64,000 nucleotides of DNA from JBEPTX01 sp041691795 (GTDB lineage: Bacteria > Patescibacteriota > Saccharimonadia > Saccharimonadales > Saccharimonadaceae). The position numbers and the translations under genes are program-made. The stretch lies in the NCBI GenBank assembly GCA_041691795.1, contig JBEPTX010000002.1:62001-126000 (forward strand), read 5' to 3'. Of the stretch, positions 42,560-50,561 are shown one piece after another (the first letter of the stretch is position 1; the number at the start of each line of letters is the position of its first letter). Below the pieces are notes generated by a model. That model saw only the letters and a program-made list of their open reading frames with translations. It was not told the DNA's origin and ran no database searches.

Positions 42560-42745
42560 TCACCTACCTTCTTGTAAGTTCTGTAGCCTTCGAGTGACCA
42601 TGGACTCCAACAGCTCTTCAAAGTCGTCCACATCCAGATAACCGATGGGGACACCGATCATCGTGGGTGCTGTCAGCTTCAACTCTTTTCGACATGCGCG
42701 GCGAATGCGTCGCACGCGGATGGCGTATCGCAAACGGCTCAACAT
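42560..42745 (-). CDS. Small basic orphan protein (61 aa)
   Basis: No family recognised. The N-terminal third is strongly basic (RLRYAIRVRRIRRACRKELK), the rest acidic (DVDDFEELLES). AGAAGGG ribosome-binding site upstream. First gene of a two-gene cassette with the 79-residue protein. Confidence 0.55.
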   Translation of the reverse strand: MLSRLRYAIRVRRIRRACRKELKLTAPTMIGVPIGYLDVDDFEELLESMVTRRLQNLQEGR

Positions 42746-42839
42746 GGCTTTCCCTTCTGTGCGCAGAGTTCAAGATAGGTGTCTTGATACGTCTCTGTTA
42801 TTTTTTACAATACCATGACTAGCGTATAAAAAAGAAATG

Positions 42840-42908
42840 AACCCGTCCCGAAAGAGCCGGGACGGAAGAAGATTTCTCTTCCGTTTGGGCTCATTTCGGT
42901 GACGGGTT
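42840..42908 (-). terminator. Long compound terminator after the RHH gene
   Basis: Four successive paired segments (AACCCGTC / GACGGGTT, CCGAAA / TTTCGG, GAGCC / GGCTC, ACGGAAGA / TCTTCCGT) followed by CTTTTTT on the minus strand. Confidence 0.8.
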
Positions 42909-42909
42909 G

Positions 42910-43128
42910 TTACAGGATCTCGAGTTGCCTTGTGTTGCCGCTTATACGGTTCTTGATCAGGATCGTGTTGCCTTTGGCAAACTCCCCTTCGATATAAGCT
43001 GCAATCGAGACCGCTCGTCGAACAGCCTCTGTGACACTCACGTCACGTTTCTCTGCGAGTTCTCTGAGCTTTGTGGCGGTCTCTGGGTTTATGTTAACAC
43101 TCAGACGCTGGGATTCCGGTGCTGTCAT
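42910..43128 (-). CDS. Ribbon-helix-helix protein
   Basis: About 72 residues with a MetJ/Arc-type pattern: QRLSVNINPETATKLRELAEKRDVSVTEAVRRAVSIAAYI, a beta strand followed by two helices. Likely a DNA-binding regulator or an antitoxin-type protein. No toxin gene is adjacent. ATG at 43128 chosen over a TTG at 43143 because the AAAGAAG just upstream fits a ribosome-binding site. The operator is unknown. Confidence 0.75.
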   Translation of the reverse strand: MTAPESQRLSVNINPETATKLRELAEKRDVSVTEAVRRAVSIAAYIEGEFAKGNTILIKNRISGNTRQLEIL

Positions 43129-43208
43129 GACGACTTCTTTCAATAGATGAGATCTGCATAATTATAATAACCATGGAACCCTAGTAATGTCAAATAAAGA
43201 GAATAATC

Positions 43209-45566
43209 CTATTTCTTACGACGTGTCGTGACAGTTTTCTTTTTGGCTGCTGGTTTTTTGGCAGTGGTTGTCTTGCGGGCAAAGCGGCCTTTGGCAGGGG
43301 TGGCGGTGGCGAGGAACTCTTTGGCTTGCTCGTGAGTGACGTCTTTGGGCTCGACATCTTTGGGGATTTTGGCGTTTTTCTTGCCATCGGTAATGTATGG
43401 GCCATAGCGGCCATTTAACACCTTGATTCCATCACCGAAATCAGCAATATTCTTCTCTGCTTCACTCTTTAATTTGGCAGCGTACAGTTCGAGGGCTTGG
43501 TCGAGCGTAATATCATGTGGGTCGATAGGTTTGATGCTGACGAATAGTTTGCCAACCTGGATGTAGGGGCCAAAACGGCCGACATTGGCTTTGATGACTT
43601 CTCCACTATCGGTTGTCCCGAGTTCGCGTGGGAGTTTGAAGGCATAGAGGGCTTCCTCGAGCGTGACAGTCTCGATTTTCTTGCCTGCTGGCATTGGGGC
43701 GAACTTTGGCTTGTTCTCTTTGTCCTCGGTCGCACCGAGTTGAAGCATAGGGCCGAAACGGCCAACGCGTGCGAGGACGGGCTTGCCTGATTTGGGGTCG
43801 ATACCGACTTCGCGGGCTTGTGCAACGGCTGCACGGTCGATGCCACCAGATTGTGCGATCAGTTCGTGAAATGGCTTGTAGAATTTGTCCAACATGGTGT
43901 TGCGTGCCAGGGCTCCGCCAGCAATTTGGTCGAATTCTTCCTCGACTTTGGCGGTAAATCCGTAATCGACGACGGGTTGGAAGTAGTCTGTCAGGAAGTC
44001 GCTCATGATTTTGCCAACGTCGGTCGGGACGAGTTTGCCTTTGTCGGCACCGGTGTTTTCTGTGATAATTTCGCGGTTGACTGCTTTACCCTCGAGATTC
44101 AGTGTGATAATTTCGCGTGGTGTTCCCTCGCCTTCGCCCTTTTCGGCGTAACCACGGACTTGAACAGTATTAATAATCGTCGCGTAGGTTGATGGACGGC
44201 CAATGCCAAGTTCTTCCAATTTTTTGACCAGACTACCTTCGGTAAATCGGGCTGGTGGGCGGGCAAAGACTTGTTTGGCTTGGGCTGACGCGAGGTCGAG
44301 CATGTCACCACTAGCTGTAGCGGGCAGAATGTCAGCTTCTTTTTTGCTGCCACCGTAGACTTTTAGGAATCCGTCAAAGATAATCACCTCGCCTTTTGCC
44401 TCGAACACATCTTTAGACGTGCTAATCGCAATAGTAACGGTGGTTTTTTCTAGCTGTGCAGGCGCCATTTGACTGGCAAGCGTACGATTTCGGATGAGCG
44501 CATAGAGTTTTTGGTCGTACTCATTACTACTTGCCTTTTCGAGGCGCATATCTGTTGGACGGATGGCTTCGTGGGCTTCTTGGGCATTGGCAGATTTGGT
44601 TTTAAAGGCACGGACTTGGCTATATTTTTCGCCGAACGCACCTTTAATGTAATCAGCTGCGGCGGCAATTGCTGGCCCCGATAGCGTCACGGAATCGGTA
44701 CGCATATAGGTGATTTTGCCTTCTTGGTAGAGTTTTTGGGCGGCCATCATCGTTGCCTTTGATCCAAAGCCTAGTTTGGCGTTGGCGTCCTGCTGCAAGG
44801 TGCTGGTGGTGAATGGTGCAGCTGGGTTGCGGGTACCTGGGCTCATCGTGACATCGGTCACAGTGAAATCAGCACCAATTAATGATTCAAGGAATTTTTG
44901 TGCCTCTGCTTCGGTGTCGAACCGATTTGGCAATTCGGCCTTTAGCTCGTCATTAGTATGTGTGAACTGTGCGGTCACTTTGAACTGGAATGAACCTTCG
45001 AAACCTTCGATTTCACGTTCGCGCTCGACGAGTAAACGAACGGCTGGTGACTGGACACGACCAGCTGATTTGCCGCCAGGGACTTTTTGCCAGACGACCG
45101 GCGATAGTTCAAAACCAACAAGACGGTCAAGGATTTGACGAGCTTGTTGGGCTTGCACGAGGTTCATGTCGACGGTGTGTACGTCTTTTAGTGCCTGTTC
45201 GACAGCGGCTTTGCTGATTTCATGGTATGTGATGCGTTTGGTGGTTTTTGGATCAAGACCTAGAACTTCACATAAATGCCAGGCAATCGCCTCACCTTCA
45301 CGGTCGGGGTCGGTCGCAAGATAGACTTGGGTGGCGGCTTTGGCGGCCTTTTTCAGTTCGGTGACTACCTTTTTCTTTTCGGCGTCTACCTCGTATTGGG
45401 TTTTGAATCCGTTTTTGACATCAATTGGCGGTGTGCCGTCCTTGGTCTTTTTGACGATGCTGCGAATATGGCCGACAGACGACAGGACATGAAAATCACT
45501 ACCGAGGTATTTCTCGATGGTTTTGGCTTTTGCCGGTGACTCTACAATGACTAGATTTTTACTCAT
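43209..45566 (-). CDS. topA: DNA topoisomerase I
   Basis: Type IA topoisomerase that relaxes negative supercoils. 785 residues: Toprim domain (NLVIVESPAKAKTIEKYL ... YLATDPDREGEAIAWHL), cleavage domain with the active tyrosine in GKITYMRTDSVTLS (about Y305), and SAGRVQSPAVRLLVEREREIEGF. C-terminal zinc fingers are replaced by repeated GRFGPMLQLG / GRFGPYIQVG / GRYGPYITDG modules. The tail is Lys/Ala-rich, as in actinobacterial and CPR enzymes, and may hold DNA. Confidence 0.96.
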   Translation of the reverse strand: MSKNLVIVESPAKAKTIEKYLGSDFHVLSSVGHIRSIVKKTKDGTPPIDVKNGFKTQYEVDAEKKKVVTELKKAAKAATQVYLATDPDREGEAIAWHLCEVLGLDPKTTKRITYHEISKAAVEQALKDVHTVDMNLVQAQQARQILDRLVGFELSPVVWQKVPGGKSAGRVQSPAVRLLVEREREIEGFEGSFQFKVTAQFTHTNDELKAELPNRFDTEAEAQKFLESLIGADFTVTDVTMSPGTRNPAAPFTTSTLQQDANAKLGFGSKATMMAAQKLYQEGKITYMRTDSVTLSGPAIAAAADYIKGAFGEKYSQVRAFKTKSANAQEAHEAIRPTDMRLEKASSNEYDQKLYALIRNRTLASQMAPAQLEKTTVTIAISTSKDVFEAKGEVIIFDGFLKVYGGSKKEADILPATASGDMLDLASAQAKQVFARPPARFTEGSLVKKLEELGIGRPSTYATIINTVQVRGYAEKGEGEGTPREIITLNLEGKAVNREIITENTGADKGKLVPTDVGKIMSDFLTDYFQPVVDYGFTAKVEEEFDQIAGGALARNTMLDKFYKPFHELIAQSGGIDRAAVAQAREVGIDPKSGKPVLARVGRFGPMLQLGATEDKENKPKFAPMPAGKKIETVTLEEALYAFKLPRELGTTDSGEVIKANVGRFGPYIQVGKLFVSIKPIDPHDITLDQALELYAAKLKSEAEKNIADFGDGIKVLNGRYGPYITDGKKNAKIPKDVEPKDVTHEQAKEFLATATPAKGRFARKTTTAKKPAAKKKTVTTRRKK

Positions 45567-45643
45567 ACTTATAATGCTTGGCGTTTATGGTATCTAAACA
45601 CAGTCGCTGATTGTATGCAAATAAATGAAATGCGTCAAGCATT

Positions 45644-45678
45644 AAGAAGGGGCGCCTGGTGGGGCGCCCCAACTTGAT
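45644..45678 (-). terminator. Duplicated terminator, copy 1
   Basis: Hairpin GGGGCGCC / GGCGCCCC followed by TTCTT on the minus strand. The 35-mer is identical to 46218-46252. Confidence 0.8.
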
Positions 45679-45696
45679 AGACACATGGTCCGGCCG

Positions 45697-46083
45697 TTAT
45701 CCCAGACGGATAAGGCCAAGACTGGTCAGAAGATCAGTCTTGGCTTTCTGCTTGACATCGGGCGAGAACAGCCAGGTCGTCGACGCAACGTCGATGAAGA
45801 GCGGGACTCGTTCCAGGTACTTTGTGATGCGTTCGGCCACCAAGTCTTCGAGGTCATTGCCCCAGTCAGACCCCTTTTGAGGGGTAATGACAACGACTTT
45901 TCCTCTGAGGATCTTGATGTCAGCGACCTCTGTCATTGACCGGATCATCCGTTTGAACGTGTGTCCACCTGGACAGATGGATCGCCCAAACAACAGCATC
46001 GTCCTTTCGTCGTCGTTGATCAACGTGACGACTTCGGATGGTACATTTTGTGTGAGCTCATCGACTGACCAGTCTTCGGTCAT
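45697..46083 (-). CDS. Orphan protein, 128 aa
   Basis: No family recognised. About 128 residues, acidic N-terminus (MTEDWSVDELTQNVPSEVV), possible alpha/beta fold with IKILRGKVVVITPQ, no membrane segment. ATG at 46083 follows AAAGGT; an upstream frame extension is rejected because it overlaps the promoter region. GC-richer codon use than topA and dprA on either side. One of two neighbouring cassettes with identical terminators. Confidence 0.65.
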   Translation of the reverse strand: MTEDWSVDELTQNVPSEVVTLINDDERTMLLFGRSICPGGHTFKRMIRSMTEVADIKILRGKVVVITPQKGSDWGNDLEDLVAERITKYLERVPLFIDVASTTWLFSPDVKQKAKTDLLTSLGLIRLG

Positions 46084-46167
46084 CGTGTTACCTTTCGTAG
46101 GTGTGTCTATCAAGTACATAACTTTGACGGACACAGAATTGATGTGATGAGTCAAGCTAACGGATAA

Positions 46168-46196
46168 ACCATAGCATAATTATTCTGAAAGGTCAA
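46168..46196 (-). promoter_or_regulatory. Promoter of the 128-aa orphan gene
   Basis: Minus strand TTGACC, 17 bp, TATGGT, with an ~80 nt leader. Confidence 0.65.
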
Positions 46197-46217
46197 AGTA
46201 TAGTCTAACGGGATATG

Positions 46218-46252
46218 AAGAAGGGGCGCCTGGTGGGGCGCCCCAACTTGAT
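46218..46252 (-). terminator. Duplicated terminator, copy 2
   Basis: Same 35-mer as at 45644-45678, here after the 57-residue gene. Confidence 0.8.
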
Positions 46253-46264
46253 GAGCGGGTGTGG

Positions 46265-46438
46265 TCAGATGACCCTGGGAGGGATGTGGGACCAGAATCC
46301 CGCGATGTTCAGGTGGCCGGGATTGATGAGGGCATAATCCTTGTTGCCAAACCCGAGGTCGAGCCGTGCATCTTGCTTGACGCCGATGTCGGCGGAGAGC
46401 GGTGTTGCGGTGGTCGGGTCGATCTGACGACTTGCCAT
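46265..46438 (-). CDS. Small orphan protein, 57 aa
   Basis: ATG (46438) follows AGGAG by 4-5 nt and opens 57 codons ending TGA at 46265: begins MASRQIDPTTATPLSADIG and ends WSHIPPRVI. No family recognised, no signal or membrane helix. A promoter, ~100 nt leader, ribosome-binding site and terminator are all in place, which supports a real gene despite the short length. Confidence 0.6.
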   Translation of the reverse strand: MASRQIDPTTATPLSADIGVKQDARLDLGFGNKDYALINPGHLNIAGFWSHIPPRVI

Positions 46439-46550
46439 GACTACTCCTATGTAGTGTCGTGTTGTGCTGACCTGCTAGTTCATCAAGTTACTATCTTGGG
46501 TTGACAGTAACTCACTTATCATGAGAATGCGTACTTCAAGATTGCTATTG

Positions 46551-46579
46551 CATTATAGCACAAGGGGTATCAAAAGTCA
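46551..46579 (-). promoter_or_regulatory. Promoter of the 57-aa orphan gene
   Basis: Minus strand TTGACT, 17 bp spacer, TATAAT, about 110 nt before the start codon. Confidence 0.65.
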
Positions 46580-46592
46580 ATGACTACGTTGT

Positions 46593-47450
46593 TTATTTAA
46601 GCGTCCACTGATTGCCACCCAGGCTACGGAGGGTACCGGCAATTTCCATCATGGTCAATTCGGTGGCGAAATCACTGGCGGTTGCCTCGGATTGTATCTG
46701 TAATTGCTCGCCATCACGGATACCGGATTGCAGTAATTGAATGATGGATGTTTGCAGTGCGTTGTCGCCTAGCGCTAGTTGGGATTGCGGCTGTAATAAT
46801 TGTGGTGCGATGACTTCGAGGATATCCTCGGCGCAGGTCACGGGATGAGCACCTTGCTTTAATAGTGCGTTACAACCGCCCGACATAGGACTGGTGATGT
46901 TGCCTGGCACGACGAATACTTCCCGCCCCTGTTCAAGCGCGTGCATAGCGGTGTTGAGCGTGCCGCTGCGGCTGGCTGCTTCGGTGATGATAACAGCGTC
47001 GGATAGTCCACTAACGATTCTGTTGCGTTCAAGGAACTGGTTGGGGTACGGGGGTGTTTCGGGTTCATATTCGCTAATGACTGCCCCACCGCTACTGATA
47101 ATGTCGAGTGCGAGCTGGCGATGAGTTGATGGGTAGAAAGTCCCAAGTCCATTTGCCTGAACTGCGATAGTAGTGCCTTTTGCTTCGAGTGCGGCCCGAT
47201 GTGCGATACCATCGACCCCTAGTGCCATGCCGCTAACGATGACGATTCCCCTTTTGGCCAGGTCATATGTTAATCGTTGCGTTACCTCGACGCCGTAGGC
47301 GGTTGGCTTGCGTGTCCCGACGATAGCGACAGTGACACGGCGTTCGGCTGGTAATGTACCTATTATATACAATGTTTTGGGTACATCAGCAATGGTACTT
47401 ATGATCTGTGTGAATTTGTGTTCTTGGGGTGATAATTGATTGATTTTCAT
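46593..47450 (-). CDS. dprA: DNA processing protein DprA
   Basis: Binds incoming single-stranded DNA during transformation and loads RecA. About 285 residues: Rossmann core VAIVGTRKPTAYGVEVTQRL, IVSGMALGVDGIAHRAAL, the region ISEYEPETPPYPNQFLERNRIVSGLSD, GTLNTAMHALEQGREVFVVPG, and a C-terminal winged-helix-like end. The N-terminal SAM-like domain is absent. ATG at 47450 (MKINQLS) is preferred over the upstream TTG-type start. With the VirB4/TraD-like ATPase it suggests DNA uptake. Confidence 0.93.
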   Translation of the reverse strand: MKINQLSPQEHKFTQIISTIADVPKTLYIIGTLPAERRVTVAIVGTRKPTAYGVEVTQRLTYDLAKRGIVIVSGMALGVDGIAHRAALEAKGTTIAVQANGLGTFYPSTHRQLALDIISSGGAVISEYEPETPPYPNQFLERNRIVSGLSDAVIITEAASRSGTLNTAMHALEQGREVFVVPGNITSPMSGGCNALLKQGAHPVTCAEDILEVIAPQLLQPQSQLALGDNALQTSIIQLLQSGIRDGEQLQIQSEATASDFATELTMMEIAGTLRSLGGNQWTLK

Positions 47451-47470
47451 AGAATTTGTGTCGAAACTTG

Positions 47471-47499
47471 TTGACAAGGCGTCAAATCCGTGCTAATAT
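47471..47499 (+). promoter_or_regulatory. Strong promoter facing a gene-free region
   Basis: TTGACA (47471-47476), 17 bp spacer, TAATAT (47494-47499). It fires away from dprA into 47506-47977, where no gene is found. Confidence 0.8.
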
Positions 47500-47505
47500 G
47501 GGTCA

Positions 47506-47977
47506 TGTATTGATTGATTTGCGAGAACAATCAAACGCACCTTATACCCCCTATTCTAACTTTTAAGTTAGGTTGTGTGCAATGTTTCTTTAAAGTATCT
47601 ACCCTCCACTTTTCAGGATTTGTCTTTTTGACTTAACAGCATTGCACATATACTAACCCCTTTAACCAGCATACATCTGCGCTTTGATCGAGATCGTATC
47701 GCTTGCCCCCGCGGTGGGTTAAAGGGCCAAATGAGGCCAGGTGATGCCCACCCTTACCTGGTCTCTTTTGGTATCTTGGGGAATCGCGCCTCGTGGCATA
47801 TTTTGGGCGGAAAGCTGTGTTCCTCATTCACCGTACCCTGGTGTACGGCTCATTCCGGTACTCGCTTTCCATCCCAAACTATGCTCACGAGGACGCAATC
47901 CCTCTTTGCTTGAAGCTAATAGTTGAGTATTTTTGTTGGAATTAAACTACCCGCCGTATTTCTACGGCGGGCTTTTA
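47506..47977 (+). ncRNA. Candidate large structured RNA (~470 nt), unknown class
   Basis: Bounded by a promoter (47471-47499) and a terminator (47950-47978). Many nested helices can be drawn: TTGATTG / CAATCAA near the 5' end; CTAACTT / AAGTTAG; TGTGCAATG / CATTGCACA; CCCTTTAACC / GGTTAAAGGG; GCCAGGT / ACCTGGT; and a long arm of CCTCGTG / CACGAGG, GCATA / TATGC, TTTGGG / CCCAAA, GGAAAGC / GCTTTCC capped by CCGTAC / GTACGG. No protein frame is convincing. It lacks the defining motifs of RNase P, tmRNA and SRP RNA. A match to LOOT or another candidate-phylum motif cannot be excluded without a covariance search. Confidence 0.65.
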
Positions 47978-47978
47978 G
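47950..47978 (+). terminator. Terminator of the candidate ncRNA
   Basis: CCCGCCGT-ATTTCT-ACGGCGGG followed by CTTTTAGTTT on the plus strand; may also serve the convergent gene. Confidence 0.8.
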
Positions 47979-47983
47979 TTTAG

Positions 47984-48457
47984 TCAGAGTCGCTTGAGGG
48001 CGTCGATGTAACTCATGTTTACGCGCTTCGTGGCATCGTCCGGATCAATGATCATATACATGGTAGCACGGTCTCTTCGCATACTGAGGTGCGGATAGTG
48101 CCTTGGCTTGATACCATACTTCGTGGATAGGATCTCGATGATTTTTGCGACATACAGCTCACCGTCTGAACCCAGGCTGACGTAGGTATTATTAATACCA
48201 ATATGCCACAGCGCAATCACTTTGACTTCAGGGACATTGTACGGCATTCCATACCATGTTCGTTCCTTGCGATAGCCAGTCACAACGGATTGCATGTTGT
48301 GACCTATGAACCCCTTCTCGCGCAAGCGGTACAGCGCTCGAGGTATCTCGATTGCTAGTGCCTGCTGAACTGCGGCATGCTCTATCTGTCGTGTCAGCTG
48401 GATGGTGGCCTCGGCGGTGAGAAAATTTCCGTTGCCTTGCGATACATGATCTGTCAC
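47984..48457 (-). CDS. Orphan protein, 157 aa
   Basis: No family recognised. 157 residues, soluble, with a helical N-terminus (TIQLTRQIEHAAVQQALAIEIPRALYRL) and an alpha/beta C-terminal half ending VNMSYIDALKRL. GTG start at 48457 behind GAAAGG. A ~100 nt leader with a hairpin (CACTCTC / GAGAGTG) separates it from a TATGAT-type -10. Same cassette style as the other small orphan genes. Confidence 0.65.
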   Translation of the reverse strand: MTDHVSQGNGNFLTAEATIQLTRQIEHAAVQQALAIEIPRALYRLREKGFIGHNMQSVVTGYRKERTWYGMPYNVPEVKVIALWHIGINNTYVSLGSDGELYVAKIIEILSTKYGIKPRHYPHLSMRRDRATMYMIIDPDDATKRVNMSYIDALKRL

Positions 48458-48597
48458 GGTTTAGCCTTTCAGCTCACTCTCTGTCAAACTCCATCTTGGA
48501 GAGTGACAGGTCGGATGGTTTCCGGTTGTCGACTCTCGACAAAACTACTTTTATCATAACACCTTTTAGAAATTTAGCAATTGGGACATGGTATTGA

Positions 48598-48603
48598 TAC
48601 AAT
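48598..48603 (+). promoter_or_regulatory. Extended -10 of the TerC-like gene
   Basis: TGA-TACAAT ends 7 nt before the ATG at 48611. Confidence 0.55.
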
Positions 48604-48610
48604 GGATGTA

Positions 48611-49651
48611 ATGTCATCTCCACTTCACTCTACACATCCTCTGCGAATTTTTGGTATATCTGGGGCGCTGACAATTGCGCTCGGGGTTTTGATGTTTATT
48701 TATGGCGGGCTGACGGCGCTATGGCTGTTTGCTGTGCTGGTGATATTGGAAGTGACGTTTAGTTTTGATAACGCGGTGGTCAATAGCCGGGTGCTCGCGC
48801 GGTTTTCACCTCTGTGGCAGAAGCTGTTCCTGACGGTCGGGATATTTATTGCGGTGTTTGTAGTGCGGCTCCTACTGCCGATTGTGATTGTGGCGCTGAC
48901 GGCAAGTTTGGGCGCTGGTGATGTGATCAATCTGGCACTGAATCACCCGGCGGAATATGGGCACAAATTGCACGAGGCGGCACCACTGATTGATGCATTT
49001 GGTGGGACATTCCTGCTGATGATTGGGCTGGCGTATTTTGTCGACCGCGAAAAGGATGTGCATTGGTTGCATCGGACTGAGAAGGCGCTGTCACACTTAG
49101 GTAAAATTCGGTTTATTAAATTGGTGATGATTTTGGTCGTGACAGGGGTGGTGTACCTGACTATTAATCCTCCGCTGCAAGTGGCGGTGTTGATTGCAAG
49201 TTTGATGGGTATTGCGCTCCATGTGGGATTAGACTGGGTTTCTGCTCTGTTTGACAAGCAAGTTGATACATCCAAGACGCAAAAATTGGTCGGAATGGCG
49301 GCATTTGCGTCGTTTATGTATCTAGAGGTCCTGGACGCGTCATTCTCGTTTGATGGTGTTGTCGGCGCCTTTGCAATCACCACTAGTGTGTTGCTGATCG
49401 TAGCTGGTCTGGGTGCTGGTGCGCTATGGGTGCGATCACTGACGGTGTATCTGATGCGAACGGGCGCGCTAGCGAAATATCGCTATCTAGAACATGGGGC
49501 GCACTGGGCGATTTTGGCGTTGGGTATTGTGATGTTAGTCAAGTTGTATCAGGTAGAAATGCCGGAATGGTTGACTGGATCGATTGGACTGATCTTTATT
49601 GTGACTGCTGTTACAACAAGTGTTATCGAGAAACGGATGCAGCAGAAGTAG
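48611..49651 (+). CDS. TerC/DUF475-family membrane protein
   Basis: Polytopic membrane protein, about 346 residues with 8-9 helices. Two acidic in-membrane motifs, EVTFSFDNAVVNS and EVLDASFSFDGVVGAF, are the family hallmark and are thought to bind metal; relatives export manganese or give tellurium resistance. The neighbouring Fur-family regulator and ZIP transporter fit a metal-homeostasis neighbourhood. Start chosen by the -10 element; earlier ATG codons overlap it. Confidence 0.88.
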   Translation: MSSPLHSTHPLRIFGISGALTIALGVLMFIYGGLTALWLFAVLVILEVTFSFDNAVVNSRVLARFSPLWQKLFLTVGIFIAVFVVRLLLPIVIVALTASLGAGDVINLALNHPAEYGHKLHEAAPLIDAFGGTFLLMIGLAYFVDREKDVHWLHRTEKALSHLGKIRFIKLVMILVVTGVVYLTINPPLQVAVLIASLMGIALHVGLDWVSALFDKQVDTSKTQKLVGMAAFASFMYLEVLDASFSFDGVVGAFAITTSVLLIVAGLGAGALWVRSLTVYLMRTGALAKYRYLEHGAHWAILALGIVMLVKLYQVEMPEWLTGSIGLIFIVTAVTTSVIEKRMQQK

Positions 49652-49658
49652 CGTTTTT

Positions 49659-50051
49659 GTCATTCCGGACTTGATCCGGAATCCAGTCATTTATTCATTA
49701 ACTAAACTATCTCCTCTGTTCTTTTTGCTAAAAGAACCAAAAGCCAGTGTACTTCTCCGCTGGAAAGTACCAAAAAGCCTTCTTTTGGTGGCAAAAGAAG
49801 CAAAACGTTTGTGGCTGCTTCCCTCCGCCGCGAAGTCTCACCCTCAAACAACGGGCGCTTGGACAACTCCCGTTGGTCGGTCCCTCTCTATTTCTCTAGT
49901 TAATGGAGAGGGACTGAGTCCAAGCGCACTATTCCGTTGTTTCAGGTCTCACCTTCTCGGGCAGGTCCAGATGCCACGGGGATATTGATTTATTATTTAC
50001 GCACTAGAAGTGCGAATGATTATATGGATCCTGAAACAAGTTCAGGATGAC
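49659..50051 (+). mobile_element. Structured repeat family 1, copy 1 (non-coding, REP-bounded)
   Basis: Bounded by inverted REP-like palindromes (49659-49685 and 50026-50051). Inside: hairpins GTTCTTTT / AAAAGAAC and CTTCTTTT / AAAAGAAG, then nested stems AAACAACGG / CCGTTGTTT, CGCTTGGAC / GTCCAAGCG and GTCCCTCTC / GAGAGGGAC, constant strands such as AACTCCCGTTGGTCGGTCC, GATGCCACGGGG, and the hairpin GCACT-AGA-AGTGC. No transposase gene. Compare copy 2 at 51.3 kb. Confidence 0.8.
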
Positions 50052-50467
50052 GAGGACGGATGACGGCTGCAGGTTTTACAGAGGCCGCTGACTTCGAATT
50101 TGTGTTCGGCTGGCGTGAAATCGTAGTCACGTGCGATGGCAGCGACGAGTTGTTCGAGTTTTTTGGAATGGATATCGATCAGGGTGCCGCATTTGGTGCA
50201 ATACAGATGATGATGGTGGGATTTGAAGGGGCTGGTAAGCTCGTAGCGCTGTTTCCAGCCTAGTGGAACGGCCTCGACGATATTGAGTTTGGCAAATAGT
50301 TCGATCGTGCGGTAGATGCTGACGCGGTCGACATCTGGGCATTTTTTGGTGATTTGCCCTATTGATAATGGCATTTCGCTGACGCGCATGGCTTCGAATA
50401 CCGCTTGGCGCGGTGTTGTCATGCGAAGCTGTTCGCGGGCAAAAATAACTTCCAACTCAGGGTTCAT
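50042..50467 (-). CDS. Fur-family metal regulator (Fur/Zur type)
   Basis: Metal-dependent repressor, 141 residues. N-terminal winged helix (about 1-80; RQAVFEAMRVSEMPLSIGQITKKCPDVDRVSIYRTIELFAKL), then the metal-binding dimerisation domain with HHHHLYCTKCG and the second cysteine pair in GLCKTC. Which metal cannot be told; the adjacent ZIP transporter favours zinc or manganese. A TATACT -10 ends 6 nt before the ATG, beside a palindromic operator. The last codons (SSS and stop) lie inside the family-1 repeat. Confidence 0.9.
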   Translation of the reverse strand: MNPELEVIFAREQLRMTTPRQAVFEAMRVSEMPLSIGQITKKCPDVDRVSIYRTIELFAKLNIVEAVPLGWKQRYELTSPFKSHHHHLYCTKCGTLIDIHSKKLEQLVAAIARDYDFTPAEHKFEVSGLCKTCSRHPSSSS

Positions 50468-50484
50468 AGTTGCAGTATAGCATG

Positions 50485-50507
50485 TTATTGCAACAAATTT
50501 GCAATAA
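50485..50507. promoter_or_regulatory. Palindromic Fur/Zur-type operator
   Basis: TTATTGCAA-N5-TTGCAATAA, a perfect 9-5-9 palindrome between the divergent regulator and ZIP genes. It lies 6 bp upstream of the regulator's -10 (50474-50479) and 24 bp upstream of the transporter's TATAAT (50531-50536), so it can control both. Confidence 0.75.
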
Positions 50508-50530
50508 AGATTCTATGGGCATATTGTAGG

Positions 50531-50536
50531 TATAAT
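50531..50536 (+). promoter_or_regulatory. -10 element of the ZIP gene
   Basis: TATAAT, 25 nt upstream of the ATG at 50562, so this gene has a short leader (AAAGAGA upstream of the start). Confidence 0.55.
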
Positions 50537-50561
50537 AACGATAAAGAAAGAGATAAATCTT

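Noticed and set aside
42910..43128. Complete toxin-antitoxin pair with the RHH protein
   Set aside because: No toxin-like gene is adjacent; it is followed by its own terminator and the upstream gene is topA.
47506..47977. RNase P RNA or tmRNA
   Set aside because: A GGCCAAATGAGG stretch recalls an RNase P conserved block, but GAGGAAAGUCC-like and ACAGAA-like blocks are missing and the order is wrong; no tmRNA-type 5' end or T-loop closing sequence is present.
49659..50051. Insertion sequence with a transposase
   Set aside because: No frame inside either family-1 copy encodes a transposase; conserved parts are hairpins and single strands, not codons.
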